Below are positions 17,932 to 26,107 of a DNA stretch of 64,000 nucleotides, piece after piece. The notes below the pieces were generated by a model. That model saw nothing but the letters and a program-made list of their open reading frames with translations. It did no database searches and had not been told where the DNA came from. The DNA is from Olleya sp. YS (lineage in GTDB: Bacteria; Bacteroidota; Bacteroidia; Flavobacteriales; Flavobacteriaceae). The position numbers and the translations under genes were made by a program. The stretch is taken from the NCBI RefSeq assembly GCF_029760915.1, contig NZ_CP121685.1, positions 904,001-968,000 of the forward strand. The letters run 5' to 3'. The number at the start of each line of letters is the position of its first letter. The first letter of the stretch is position 1.

Positions 17932-18495
17932 ATGACTTTATTTTTTAAATTTAATTTCAATTCACTTTGTCAAAAAATTTTAGATGAAGTTCTAATTAAT
18001 CAAGGTATCAAATATAATGTCATTGCGTTTGGAGAAATTGAATTATTAGAAAAATTAAGCAAACAAAGACAAGAAGATTTACAACAGGCTCTAGAAAATT
18101 ACCATATAGAGGTTGTAGAAAACCAAAAAAGCATTTTAGTTCAAAAAATCAAGGACACTATTATAGATATGGTTTTTAACGAAAACACTACTGTAAACGT
18201 CAAAAGCTCTGTATATCTTGCAGAAAAATTAGGACATAGCTATGGTTATTTATCAAACTTGTTTTCAGAAGTTACCTACACTTCTATAGAACATTTTATA
18301 ATACTTCAAAAAATAGAACACGCCAAACAACTTATTATTAAAGAAGATTTAAGCTTAACAGAAATTGCTTTTAGGCTTAACTATTCTAGCGTAGCTCACC
18401 TAAGTACACAGTTTAAAAATACAACAGGAATTACACCTTCAGCTTTTCAGCGAATCATTGCTAAAAGAAGAGAATTTAATCAAAATAACAACTAA
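17932..18495 (+). CDS. Short AraC-family transcriptional regulator
   Basis: This is a 187-residue regulator. The C-terminal ~100 residues carry a double helix-turn-helix of the AraC type (SLTEIAFRLNYSSVAHLSTQFKNTTG). The small N-terminal part (~1-80) is an alpha/beta unit of the kind seen in compact Bacteroidota AraC proteins rather than a large sugar-binding domain. It is followed after 5 nt by a response regulator gene and then a histidine kinase gene, so the three probably form one signalling operon. Confidence 0.85.
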   Translation: MTLFFKFNFNSLCQKILDEVLINQGIKYNVIAFGEIELLEKLSKQRQEDLQQALENYHIEVVENQKSILVQKIKDTIIDMVFNENTTVNVKSSVYLAEKLGHSYGYLSNLFSEVTYTSIEHFIILQKIEHAKQLIIKEDLSLTEIAFRLNYSSVAHLSTQFKNTTGITPSAFQRIIAKRREFNQNNN

Positions 18496-18500
18496 CTAAT

Positions 18501-18947
18501 ATGCAGGAAGACTATATATCTATAGCATTAGCAGATGATGACGAAGATGACAGAATGTTTTTTACAGATGCGTTTGAAGATCTAAAAATAAAAAGTAAAG
18601 TTAGCACCTTTAACGATGGTGTGTACTTAATGGATTATCTTAACAGTGAAGGAGCAACATTGCCAAACGTCTTGTTTCTTGATTTAAATATGCCAAGAAA
18701 ATCTGGATTAGAATGTTTAAAAGAGATTAAGAAAAATACTAAGTTTAAAGATATAGCTATCGCAATTTATTCGACTTCTGCATCAGAGGAAGATATTGAA
18801 AACACGTTTATCCAAGGAGCTAACATTTATATAAAAAAGCCTAGTGACTTTAAAACTTTAAAAAAAGTGTTATCAGATGTGGTTACTATTAATTGGCAGT
18901 ACCATACTAACAGCATGAATAAAGATAATTTTTTATTACGTTTTTAA
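18501..18947 (+). CDS. Single-domain response regulator
   Basis: This 148-residue CheY-like receiver has no output domain. The acidic pocket is DDDEDD (residues 12-17), the phospho-acceptor is D61 in FLDLNMP, and the conserved Lys is in IKKPSD. It matches Rcp1-like receivers often encoded beside sensor kinases. It starts 5 nt after the AraC gene and ends 3 nt before the kinase gene. It probably exchanges phosphate with that kinase. Confidence 0.92.
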   Translation: MQEDYISIALADDDEDDRMFFTDAFEDLKIKSKVSTFNDGVYLMDYLNSEGATLPNVLFLDLNMPRKSGLECLKEIKKNTKFKDIAIAIYSTSASEEDIENTFIQGANIYIKKPSDFKTLKKVLSDVVTINWQYHTNSMNKDNFLLRF

Positions 18948-18950
18948 ATC

Positions 18951-20738
18951 ATGATAAAAACATTAAACAACAATATTAATTTTTTTAAAACACTACTTTA
19001 CATTAGTGCTTTTTTTATTTTACTACTTGGTGCTTTATCCTACAGAAGTGTGAGCGATCTAACAAAATCTGGTGAGCTAGTTACACATACCTACCGTGTA
19101 AATGTAGAATTAGAACAAATATTATCTTATTTAAAAGATGCCGAAACTGGACATCGTGGATTTTTAGTTACAAAAGACTCTATTTTTCTAGAACCCTACT
19201 TAAATAGTCGCGAAAGGATAAATAATAATTTTGCAGAACTAAAATCACTAACTAGCGATAATCCGACATATCAATCCAATCTAAAAAACCTAAATTTATT
19301 AATAAGCAATAGGCTAGAAACCTTCAAAACAACTCTAGAATATGAAAATCCTGAAGATTACTTTGATAGTAAAAAATTTAGTGATGAATTAAAAAAGGGA
19401 AGAAAAGAAATGGATACCATCAGAAATCATATAAATAATATGATTAGTACTGAAAACCAACTTTTAGAACAAAGAAAATCAGATTATCAAAGTAATTTAA
19501 GCGCTACACCACTACTACTATTTACATTACTATTACTAACATTGGCGATCATGTTTTTAGCATACTTAAAAATTTCTAAAAACATGAAAAAATTAAAAGA
19601 GGCAAACGAATCTTTAGAACTCTTTAAAGAATCTGCTAATCAATCTGAAATTGTAAGTAAACATGGTAATTGGACTTGGCATGTAGAAAGTAACACCTTT
19701 AAGTATTCTGATAATTTATATAGATTATTAGGTGAGCAACCACAGTCTTTTGAACCTACTCTAGAAAATTTTATGCAATTTGTACATCCTGAAGATGTAG
19801 ACCAATTAGCACATCAAGTAGAGCAAATGATGAAAAACGTGGAACTACCTTTTATTAACTATAGAGTTGTACACAAAAACGGAACTATAAAACATTTAAA
19901 AGCTTACGGAAAATCATTAGTTAATGACGACGATGAGTTGATACTATTAGGGACAACTGCAGATATCACAGACGAAATTACTAGCTACAAAGCACTAGAA
20001 GAACGTAATACAGAGTTAGAACGTAGTAATAAAGAACTCTCTTCCTTTAACCATGTAGCCAGTCATGATTTGCAAGAGCCACTTAGAAAAATTCAAACAT
20101 TTTTATCAAGACTTGAAGATGAAGAAGCTGAAAAATTATCTGAAAAAGGTTTAAAATATATAGACAGAATCCAAAACGCAGCAACCAGAATGCGCGTATT
20201 AATAGATGATTTATTGCAATTCTCCAGATCTAATAAAGCGGATAAAGTTTTTGAAGAATCCAACATCAATATACTACTAGAAGCAGCCAAACAAGACTTA
20301 GCAGAAGTGATCTCTGAAGAAAATGCTATTATTGAAGCTGACACATTCCCAACAATTAGAGTCATTCCGTTTCAAATACAACAACTATTTGTTAACATCA
20401 TTGGTAATGCTATCAAGTATAAAACTAATAACAGGGTACCAAAAATTAAAATATCGCATCAAATTGTAGATGCCAATGAGGATGAGAATTTAAAAAAAGC
20501 TAAAAAACCTTACTATCATAAAATTACATTTGAAGATAATGGTATTGGTTTTGATAACCAGTACGCAGAACAAATTTTTATATTATTTAGTAGACTACAC
20601 AATAAAGACGAGTATTCTGGTACTGGAATAGGACTATCAATCTGTAAAAAAATAACCGATAACCACAAAGGAATTATAAAAGCAGTTGGTAGACCTAGTG
20701 AAGGAGCCACATTTTTAGTCTATCTACCCATAGACTAA
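18951..20738 (+). CDS. CHASE3-PAS sensor histidine kinase
   Basis: This is a 595-residue membrane sensor kinase. Transmembrane segments at about 12-30 and 181-205 flank a CHASE3 sensor domain containing LKDAETGHRGFLVT. A PAS domain (~225-345) follows, then HisKA with the phospho-accepting H372 in ASHDLQEPLR, and a HATPase_c domain (NIIGNAIKYK, DNGIGFD, GTGIGLSI). The HisKA-HATPase part resembles bacteriophytochrome-like kinases that signal to Rcp1-type receivers, fitting the receiver gene 3 nt upstream. The signal sensed is unknown. Confidence 0.92.
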   Translation: MIKTLNNNINFFKTLLYISAFFILLLGALSYRSVSDLTKSGELVTHTYRVNVELEQILSYLKDAETGHRGFLVTKDSIFLEPYLNSRERINNNFAELKSLTSDNPTYQSNLKNLNLLISNRLETFKTTLEYENPEDYFDSKKFSDELKKGRKEMDTIRNHINNMISTENQLLEQRKSDYQSNLSATPLLLFTLLLLTLAIMFLAYLKISKNMKKLKEANESLELFKESANQSEIVSKHGNWTWHVESNTFKYSDNLYRLLGEQPQSFEPTLENFMQFVHPEDVDQLAHQVEQMMKNVELPFINYRVVHKNGTIKHLKAYGKSLVNDDDELILLGTTADITDEITSYKALEERNTELERSNKELSSFNHVASHDLQEPLRKIQTFLSRLEDEEAEKLSEKGLKYIDRIQNAATRMRVLIDDLLQFSRSNKADKVFEESNINILLEAAKQDLAEVISEENAIIEADTFPTIRVIPFQIQQLFVNIIGNAIKYKTNNRVPKIKISHQIVDANEDENLKKAKKPYYHKITFEDNGIGFDNQYAEQIFILFSRLHNKDEYSGTGIGLSICKKITDNHKGIIKAVGRPSEGATFLVYLPID

Positions 20739-20762
20739 ATTTAAAAGTTTTAACCATGTATT

Positions 20763-20790
20763 AGCCTTACTTATATGTAAGGCTTTTTTT
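20763..20790 (+). terminator. Intrinsic terminator after the kinase gene
   Basis: AGCCTTAC pairs with GTAAGGCT around TTATAT, followed by six T. Confidence 0.88.
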
Positions 20791-21005
20791 ATGCCTTGAT
20801 TTAATGTTTACATATTAAAATCTTGTAATCCAATTTAAAAATCATGTAACATATCAAGCACCAAATTACTGTTACTTTGTAAAGTGTTACGCTTAAAGGC
20901 TTACAAACATTATAAAAATGAGAATTCTATAACTAATGTTTAAAATGTTGTAAAACAATAACGCTTAAGCCTTAGCATATTTGTAGTAATAAATTAGAAA
21001 CGAAA

Positions 21006-21569
21006 ATGAAGTATTTAAAAAATAGAAGAATAATCGTGTTAATGCTATTAATAGCTGTATTAGCTATCAACTTTAGTTCATGCGATAAGTTTATAAAAAA
21101 CGAAAAATCTGAAATAACTAAAAACGAAGAAACTATAGAAGATATTAACGATAGTAAAAACGAAGCAAAATTATTACTAATGCTTTCAAAAGATAACCAA
21201 GATGCAATTACATTAAGTCAAATTTTAAAAGACAAATTAGAGAAAGACAGTATTGCAGAGTTAGCAAAAACCATTGAGGATACACATATTTACGTTGCAA
21301 AAACTTATAATGATGTGGCTTCAAAAGCATTAATTTCTATACCAAATTATTCAGAATTATCAGAGAAACAAACTATCGAAAATGATAACGTTAAGATAGC
21401 TAGCCAATTAAAATCTAAAATAGACAGCCAATTATTTTTATTAGAACAATTATCAAAAACCACTAAAAATAAAGAGTTTAAAAAATTAGTAAATACTACA
21501 AACTCTAAATTAAAAAGTAGTCTAAATAAAACTAAAAACATAATTAACAACCTAAATACTAACAGTTAA
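21006..21569 (+). CDS. Helical lipoprotein, DUF4142-like
   Basis: This 187-residue protein has a lipoprotein signal (VLAINFSSCDK). The rest is almost entirely helical and charged, with a layout resembling the DUF4142 ferritin-like family, although sequence support is weak. A long AT-rich upstream region (20800-21005) precedes it. It appears to be the first gene of a run of small stress-type genes to 23453. Confidence 0.55.
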   Translation: MKYLKNRRIIVLMLLIAVLAINFSSCDKFIKNEKSEITKNEETIEDINDSKNEAKLLLMLSKDNQDAITLSQILKDKLEKDSIAELAKTIEDTHIYVAKTYNDVASKALISIPNYSELSEKQTIENDNVKIASQLKSKIDSQLFLLEQLSKTTKNKEFKKLVNTTNSKLKSSLNKTKNIINNLNTNS

Positions 21570-21593
21570 AATTAACAATCAAACTTTAAAACT

Positions 21594-22034
21594 ATGAAAA
21601 AATCAATATTTACTTTAGGACTTATAGCTTCAAGTATATTCTTTGCTAATGCAGCAGAACTAGACTTATTAGACAACCAATTATTAGATAGTAACAACCC
21701 AAAAGTTGTTGTTGCAAAAACGCAAGTGTATCAATGGACAGTCAGAACTACATCAGGTGTTTTTACAGGAACTTCGGACACTTTTGAAGAAGCAAACAAT
21801 AACATAGAAACACTAAGTAAAAACTCTACAATCTTAGAAAAAGACGTGACCGGAATTGTATTAAAAAACGAAAAAAACCCAGAGCGTGTGTACACTTGGG
21901 GAATCGCAACAGATCGTGGATATGCAACAGGAGTTGCAACCTCTTTAGAGCAAGCACAAAAAATGGTGAAATTAATGGGTAATGTAGAGGTTGCTAAATC
22001 AAATATCATTGAATCATTTAAAACCACAAAATAA
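21594..22034 (+). CDS. Exported protein with two tandem ~45-residue units
   Basis: A 146-residue protein with a cleavable signal (residues 1-20, ending FANAAE). Two similar units follow: VYQWTVRTTSGVFTGTSDTF... (~44-88) and VYTWGIATDRGYATGVATSL... (~99-143). Both have a Y-x-W, G-x-x-x-G and E/A-rich helix pattern, so the gene contains an internal duplication. No family is recognised. It is 24 nt after the lipoprotein gene and 21 nt before a tiny membrane protein gene. Confidence 0.7.
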   Translation: MKKSIFTLGLIASSIFFANAAELDLLDNQLLDSNNPKVVVAKTQVYQWTVRTTSGVFTGTSDTFEEANNNIETLSKNSTILEKDVTGIVLKNEKNPERVYTWGIATDRGYATGVATSLEQAQKMVKLMGNVEVAKSNIIESFKTTK

Positions 22035-22055
22035 ATCATCAAAACCAATTCTGTT

Positions 22056-22208
22056 ATGAGAAGCCTACTATATATAATAGCTGTAATATTAGTAATCGGC
22101 TGGGCACTTGGATTTTTTGTCTACAGTGCAAGTGGATTAATCCATACACTTTTAGTGATAGCAGTAATTGCTGTATTACTTAGACTAATTGGTGGTAAAG
22201 GAGTATAA
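22056..22208 (+). CDS. lmo0937-family small membrane protein
   Basis: This 50-residue ORF starts MRSLLYIIAVILVIGWALGF and ends RLIGGKGV. Two hydrophobic helices separated by a short FVYSASG loop match the lmo0937/DUF5670 family of tiny membrane proteins. These are widespread and often linked to stress regulons. Tight spacing with its neighbours (21 nt and 32 nt) supports it being real. Confidence 0.85.
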   Translation: MRSLLYIIAVILVIGWALGFFVYSASGLIHTLLVIAVIAVLLRLIGGKGV

Positions 22209-22240
22209 ACTAACAAATAATAAACTTTAAAACAATTAAC

Positions 22241-22711
22241 ATGAAAAAATTATTCTTTTCAATTTTAGCAATCACTATAGCAACATTTACAATTAATGCT
22301 CAGGACATTTCAAGTAATGCAATCGGATTAAGATTTGGAGATAATAACGGTTTAGGAACCGAGATTTCTTACCAAAGATATTTAAAAGAAAATAACAGAT
22401 TAGAATTTAACTTAGGCTGGAGAGATTCAGATAATGTGGACATCATTAAAATAGTTGGTTTATACCAATGGGTTATGCCTTTAGATACTAATTTTAATTG
22501 GTATGTTGGTGCTGGAGGAGGTTTTGGATCCTTTGATGCGGGAAATGTTGATGGAACTTACGGATTAATTGCTGGAGACATTGGAATTGAATATAATTTT
22601 AATATTCCTTTACAACTATCATTAGACTTTAGACCAGAATTAGGTTTTAACGATGACTTTAGTGATGACGTCGATTTCGATATCGCATTAGCATTACGTT
22701 ACCGATTCTAA
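22241..22711 (+). CDS. Small outer-membrane beta-barrel protein
   Basis: A 156-residue protein with a signal peptide (1-20, ending INAQ) and an OmpW/OmpA-like eight-strand barrel pattern: alternating polar and hydrophobic residues, Gly-rich turns (YVGAGGGFGSFDAG) and a C-terminal aromatic (ALRYRF) typical of outer-membrane insertion. It sits within the run of stress-type genes. It is likely structural or a small-solute pore; the substrate is unknown. Confidence 0.8.
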   Translation: MKKLFFSILAITIATFTINAQDISSNAIGLRFGDNNGLGTEISYQRYLKENNRLEFNLGWRDSDNVDIIKIVGLYQWVMPLDTNFNWYVGAGGGFGSFDAGNVDGTYGLIAGDIGIEYNFNIPLQLSLDFRPELGFNDDFSDDVDFDIALALRYRF

Positions 22712-22740
22712 AAATTACTAACAATTTAAAGCATAAAACT

Positions 22741-23199
22741 ATGAAAACTACACAATCAAATCAAGATACAGTAAATGCACTACAAGATTTACTACAAAAA
22801 AACTACGACGCAGAAGCAGGTTATAAGCAAGTAATGACTAAAACAGACAATCAGCCATTAAAAAACTGGTTACAACAAAAGGCATTACAACGCAATACGT
22901 TTGCTACAGAATTAGACCATCAAATTAGAAAGCACAATGCAGAACCTAAAGCAGATGGAACTTTAAAAGGAGACTTACACAGAGGTTGGATTAATATAAA
23001 ATCTACTTTATCTAAAGATACTGATGAAGCATTATTAGAAGAGTGCATTAGAGGTGAAAAAGCTAGTATTGCTGAATATGAATCTCAGTTAGAAAAATTT
23101 AACAATAATCCAGAAATTAAAACAATAGTACAGTCTCAATTAACGACTGTTAAGTCTGCACTAAACACTGTAAAAAGACTTGAAGACATAATAGACTAA
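22741..23199 (+). CDS. PA2169 family four-helix-bundle protein (DUF2383)
   Basis: This 152-residue protein clearly fits PA2169/DUF2383: an N-terminal NALQDLLQKNYDAEAGYK helix, a DLHRGWINIKS centre and ECIRGEKASIAEYE. These ferritin-like proteins are induced by stress in several bacteria, but their activity is unknown. It lies 29 nt after the barrel gene and 41 nt before a small lipoprotein gene. A diverged relative is at 15457. Confidence 0.88.
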   Translation: MKTTQSNQDTVNALQDLLQKNYDAEAGYKQVMTKTDNQPLKNWLQQKALQRNTFATELDHQIRKHNAEPKADGTLKGDLHRGWINIKSTLSKDTDEALLEECIRGEKASIAEYESQLEKFNNNPEIKTIVQSQLTTVKSALNTVKRLEDIID

Positions 23200-23240
23200 T
23201 TATATATTATATCAACACATTAACCATTAAAATAATACTC

Positions 23241-23453
23241 ATGAAAAAAATAATATTCACAATATTGGCACTAACTTTTATAACTACTTCTTTTACGTCT
23301 TGTAGAGAAGAATCTGAAAAAGAAAAAGTTATTCAAGAAATGAAAGACGAAGGTGCAGAAATTAAAGTTAAAGACGATAAAATTAAGATGGAAACCGAAG
23401 ATAAAAAGGTTAAAATCACAGACGACGAAATAAAAATAAAAGAAGAAGATTAA
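23241..23453 (+). CDS. Small highly charged lipoprotein
   Basis: A 70-residue protein with a lipoprotein signal (TTSFTSCREE) followed by a short tail of alternating Lys and Asp/Glu. The tail repeats the pattern DDKIKMETEDKKVKITDDEI. No fold can be named. It is the last gene of the stress-type run, closed by a terminator 11 nt downstream. Confidence 0.65.
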   Translation: MKKIIFTILALTFITTSFTSCREESEKEKVIQEMKDEGAEIKVKDDKIKMETEDKKVKITDDEIKIKEED

Positions 23454-23463
23454 TTATTTAAAT

Positions 23464-23494
23464 AAAAAAGGCTCGCAAATGCGAGTCTTTTTTT
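23464..23494 (+). terminator. Intrinsic terminator before the ThiF gene
   Basis: GGCTCGC pairs with GCGAGTC (one G-T pair) over an AAAT loop, flanked by A- and T-runs. It is nearly identical to the terminator at 32520. Confidence 0.88.
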
Positions 23495-23556
23495 ATTAGG
23501 CTTATTATAGCTTTAGATTTACATCAGTTAAAATATCTTTAATTAAAATTTAAAAC

Positions 23557-23601
23557 TACCCTTTTGTTTAAGTATTAGCTTTACTTTCTGGCTTATTTTT
23601 G
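23557..23601 (+). promoter_or_regulatory. Promoter region of the ThiF gene with TACCCTT heptamer
   Basis: A -7 element TATTTTTG (23594-23601) is followed by GTAGTAT. A TACCCTT heptamer (23557-23563) lies about 37 nt upstream. The acyltransferase promoter has a similar arrangement. See the finding on the shared regulon. Confidence 0.5.
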
Positions 23602-23618
23602 TAGTATATCTTTAAATA

Positions 23619-24374
23619 ATGGACAATAGATACAGTAGAAATAGAATATACTTAACTCCAGAAGAACAAGAAGCTATTAAAAATTATCCTATTATTTTAG
23701 GAGGTTGTGGTATTGGTAGTGTCATTGCAGAATGTGCATTACGTTTGGGTTTTGAAAATATAACCATAATTGATGGCGATCAAGTTGAACTTTCAAATCT
23801 AAATAGACAAAACTACACAGAAGACGATATTGATACAGATAAAGTTAGCGCTATAAAAAAAAGACTGTTATCTATTAATAACAAAGCAAACATTACAGTC
23901 CACAATTGTTTTTTAACAAAAGACAATGTAGAAACATTAGTTGAAGGCCATAAAATTGCTATTAACGCTTTAGATTTTACCTCAGACATCCCTTTACATT
24001 TTGATAAAATATGTCAACAAAAAGGAATCCCTGTTTTACATCCATATAACCTAGGTTGGGGAGGATTAGTAACTATTATCACTCCAGAAGGACTGCTATT
24101 AGACTCAATAGAAAAACCTAACGAAAAATTTAATGAACTTAAGATGGTAGAATATGCTACCAGCTATTTAAAGTTTTGGCAAACACCACATGATTGGATT
24201 GATGAGTGTATAGAAAAGTACCTGAAAGAAAAAGAAGTGTTACCACCACCTCAATTGCCAATAGCCTCTTGGACTGTAGCTGCAATGTGTACGCATTTGC
24301 TGTACAATATTGCAACAAATAAGAACATTAAAAGGTTTCCTGAATTTTATTTATCTACTATAATGAATAGTTAA
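23619..24374 (+). CDS. ThiF/MoeB/HesA-like E1 adenylyltransferase
   Basis: This is a 251-residue stand-alone E1-like domain. The nucleotide-binding loop is GGCGIGS (28-34), followed by the ATP-contact residues D54, N60, R63 and Q64 in IDGDQVELSNLNRQ, and K75. No zinc CxxC pair typical of MoeB/ThiF is visible. Members activate a C-terminal carboxylate by adenylation. No ThiS/MoaD-like partner or thiamine gene is nearby. Its stop is 1 nt from the stop of the convergent LuxR gene, and its promoter shares a motif with the acyltransferase. A role in peptide modification is a plausible inference. Confidence 0.85.
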   Translation: MDNRYSRNRIYLTPEEQEAIKNYPIILGGCGIGSVIAECALRLGFENITIIDGDQVELSNLNRQNYTEDDIDTDKVSAIKKRLLSINNKANITVHNCFLTKDNVETLVEGHKIAINALDFTSDIPLHFDKICQQKGIPVLHPYNLGWGGLVTIITPEGLLLDSIEKPNEKFNELKMVEYATSYLKFWQTPHDWIDECIEKYLKEKEVLPPPQLPIASWTVAAMCTHLLYNIATNKNIKRFPEFYLSTIMNS

Positions 24375-24375
24375 A

Positions 24376-25134
24376 CTAGATTAACTTATTATTTGTAGCG
24401 TAGGCAATAGCTTCAGAGATATTGGTTACCTCTAATTTTTCAAACAGTTTTTTTCTGTGAAACTTAACCGTATCTGGCGAAACAAATATTGCTTCTGCCA
24501 CTTCGTTAATAGTAAATCCTCTAGAAGAATATTGTAAAATTTCTTTCTCTCTACTAGTCAATTTTACAGCTTCTGTTTCTTTCCAAAAATCACCATCTAA
24601 ATCGTAAGTAAAAATTGTATTACTCCCTTTTTTAGACACTATTATATTCCCAGATTTATTTTCTGAAGACAGAGAAACAATTGCAATAGCCTTCCATAAT
24701 TTACCATCTGAGGTTAAAAATAAAGGCGTCATTTTATGATTAATTAACGTTTTTTCTCCGTCTTTATTAATTAAATGAAAGTCATAAGATATTGTGTAAT
24801 CTTTCCGCTCTTCAACTGGCACTTTATCATAAAAATCAAACCCGATTCTATTTATTTTTAAAAGAAGATTTAAATCAGATTCTATCACGTGTTTGAAGTA
24901 AAATGCGTATCCCATTTCTTTAACTTCTTCTGCTGTATTACCACATAAAAACAGAGGGTTCTCAGATACGTAGTCAAACCCTTTCTCTTTATAATCAACT
25001 ATATAAAGGCTTTTATAAGTAGTCCTAGCTAAGGCATCGATTGATTCTAGGTAGTTAATGGCTTGTTTCTGATCTTCTTCTGAAACATCGTTAAGACTGT
25101 TTTTAAAAGAAAAAAAATCATTTACATCAGGCAT
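24376..25134 (-). CDS. PAS-like / LuxR-type HTH transcriptional regulator
   Basis: This is a 252-residue regulator. The N-terminal ~170 residues form a PAS-like sensory region with an IINKDGE-like stretch (HLINKDGEKTLINHKMTPLF). The C-terminal ~65 residues are a LuxR/NarL HTH (LTSREKEILQYSSRGFT, then VSPDTVKFHRKKL). It has no acyl-homoserine-lactone binding domain and no receiver Asp. It is divergent from the acyltransferase gene, and identical sequence lies around both -7 boxes, which suggests it regulates both genes. Confidence 0.88.
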   Translation of the reverse strand: MPDVNDFFSFKNSLNDVSEEDQKQAINYLESIDALARTTYKSLYIVDYKEKGFDYVSENPLFLCGNTAEEVKEMGYAFYFKHVIESDLNLLLKINRIGFDFYDKVPVEERKDYTISYDFHLINKDGEKTLINHKMTPLFLTSDGKLWKAIAIVSLSSENKSGNIIVSKKGSNTIFTYDLDGDFWKETEAVKLTSREKEILQYSSRGFTINEVAEAIFVSPDTVKFHRKKLFEKLEVTNISEAIAYATNNKLI

Positions 25135-25142
25135 AACAGTGG

Positions 25143-25304
25143 TTTATACTCAAATATAATATTTTTTTAAATAGGGTATCATCTTTTTTCAATTTTACTA
25201 AACCTAAAATACCTACCCTTAAGTGTGGTTTTTTTGTAACTGCCTCACTACCACCTTTTTGTGTAACAATATTGCTTAATCATCTAAATAGCTTTGAGTA
25301 TAAA
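25143..25304. promoter_or_regulatory. Divergent promoter region of the LuxR and acyltransferase genes
   Basis: The sequence TTTGAGTATAAA occurs at 25293-25304 and, inverted, at 25143-25154. Each is part of a -7 box pointing at its gene: TAGCTTTG (25289-25296, plus) and TATATTTG (25151-25158, minus). TACCC-type heptamers are at 25214 (TACCCTT), 25249 (TACCACC) and 25172-25178 (TACCCTA on the minus strand). These resemble sites of NarL-type HTH proteins, which commonly recognise TACYY-like heptamers. Confidence 0.55.
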
Positions 25305-25315
25305 ACTTATATATT

Positions 25316-25993
25316 ATGATACTCACAAAAAACTATTTAGAAAAGCTTCAAAAAAATCAATTATTAAATCTTGCAGAATTTGTTGTTAAAGAAAACTTTA
25401 AACATCACTCTAACAATAACTTGCCCAAAGACTATAAAGATGATGTAAATGCTATTTATAAAGAAGAATTAAGCTTTTATGAAAACTCAGAAATTTACGC
25501 TTCAAAGAACTACTCTGGATCTATCTTAGGTGCCATTCGTGTTCTAAAATGGAATTACATTGATGTTTTACCGCTTCAGAAAATTTTTGGAATTAATCCA
25601 CTTCTAGCAATTAACAAACCTAGTGTAAACCATATTTATCATGTAGGCAGATTTGCAGTAAAAAAAGAGGTACGCGATATTAGCTTATTTAAAGAATTGT
25701 TGGTTTGTGTGGCAAAACTAATCTGTAACCATAAAGATAATATTGCATTTGCAGAATGTGATAGCAAACTATTAAGAATATTAAATCTGCTAGGTGTAAA
25801 AACTAACATCCTTGGAGAATCTGTAAACTACTTAGGGTCTGAAACTATACCAATTGCTATGACCTATGATGGTGTGTTAGGTTTTTATAATAACAACAAA
25901 CATTTAATAGATAAAAACTTAGAGAACACCACAGAAGTGTATACACTACCTAAAAGTGTAGTTTTAAATACTTCCAGACATACTACTCTTTAG
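25316..25993 (+). CDS. FeeM/LuxI-like GNAT acyltransferase
   Basis: This 225-residue protein has the layout of N-acyl amino acid or N-acyl homoserine lactone synthases (GNAT fold). Segments include GSILGAIRVLKW (beta-strand pair), IYHVGRFAVKKEVR (acyl-donor binding strand and following Arg) and a C-terminal FAECDSKLLRILNLLG helix. Relatives move a fatty acyl chain from acyl-ACP to an amine. It precedes the tandem Cys-rich peptides. Whether the acyl acceptor is an amino acid, a lactone or the peptide itself is not shown by the sequence. Confidence 0.65.
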   Translation: MILTKNYLEKLQKNQLLNLAEFVVKENFKHHSNNNLPKDYKDDVNAIYKEELSFYENSEIYASKNYSGSILGAIRVLKWNYIDVLPLQKIFGINPLLAINKPSVNHIYHVGRFAVKKEVRDISLFKELLVCVAKLICNHKDNIAFAECDSKLLRILNLLGVKTNILGESVNYLGSETIPIAMTYDGVLGFYNNNKHLIDKNLENTTEVYTLPKSVVLNTSRHTTL

Positions 25994-26020
25994 GGTAGCG
26001 TAATCTTCTATCTAAGTAAC

Positions 26021-26028
26021 TAATTTTG
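26021..26028 (+). promoter_or_regulatory. -7 element upstream of the first Cys-rich peptide
   Basis: TAATTTTG is followed by AATATGA, similar to the TTTGAGTATAA context of the LuxR and acyltransferase promoters. TAGGGTA (25991-25997, the inverted heptamer TACCCTA) lies 24 nt upstream of the box and overlaps the acyltransferase stop codon. Confidence 0.5.
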
Positions 26029-26051
26029 AATATGATATTGCAACATCTTCT

Positions 26052-26107
26052 AGGCGGAAACTGAAAAGCCTTTAAAAGAGTAAGTAAAATACTAATAATT
26101 AAATATT
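26052..26107 (+). promoter_or_regulatory. Conserved 56-nt leader, copy 1
   Basis: This non-coding sequence ends at the start codon of the first peptide. It begins with AGGCGGAAACTGAAAAGCCT, where AGGC can pair with GCCT. A second copy precedes the second peptide with exactly the same 56-nt distance to ATG, although a 1-nt indel occurs inside. Confidence 0.65.

Noticed and set aside
20093-20365. Open reading frame opposite the histidine kinase
   Set aside because: It is a shadow of the kinase coding strand with no promoter or recognisable protein features.
23619-24374. ThiF gene as part of thiamine or molybdopterin synthesis
   Set aside because: No thi, moa or moe gene is nearby and the zinc-binding cysteines of those enzymes are absent.
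24376-25134. LuxR-type protein as an acyl-homoserine-lactone receptor paired with the LuxI-like enzyme
   Set aside because: The N-terminal part is PAS-like; no autoinducer-binding domain is visible. Classic quorum sensing is therefore not supported, although some co-regulation is likely.
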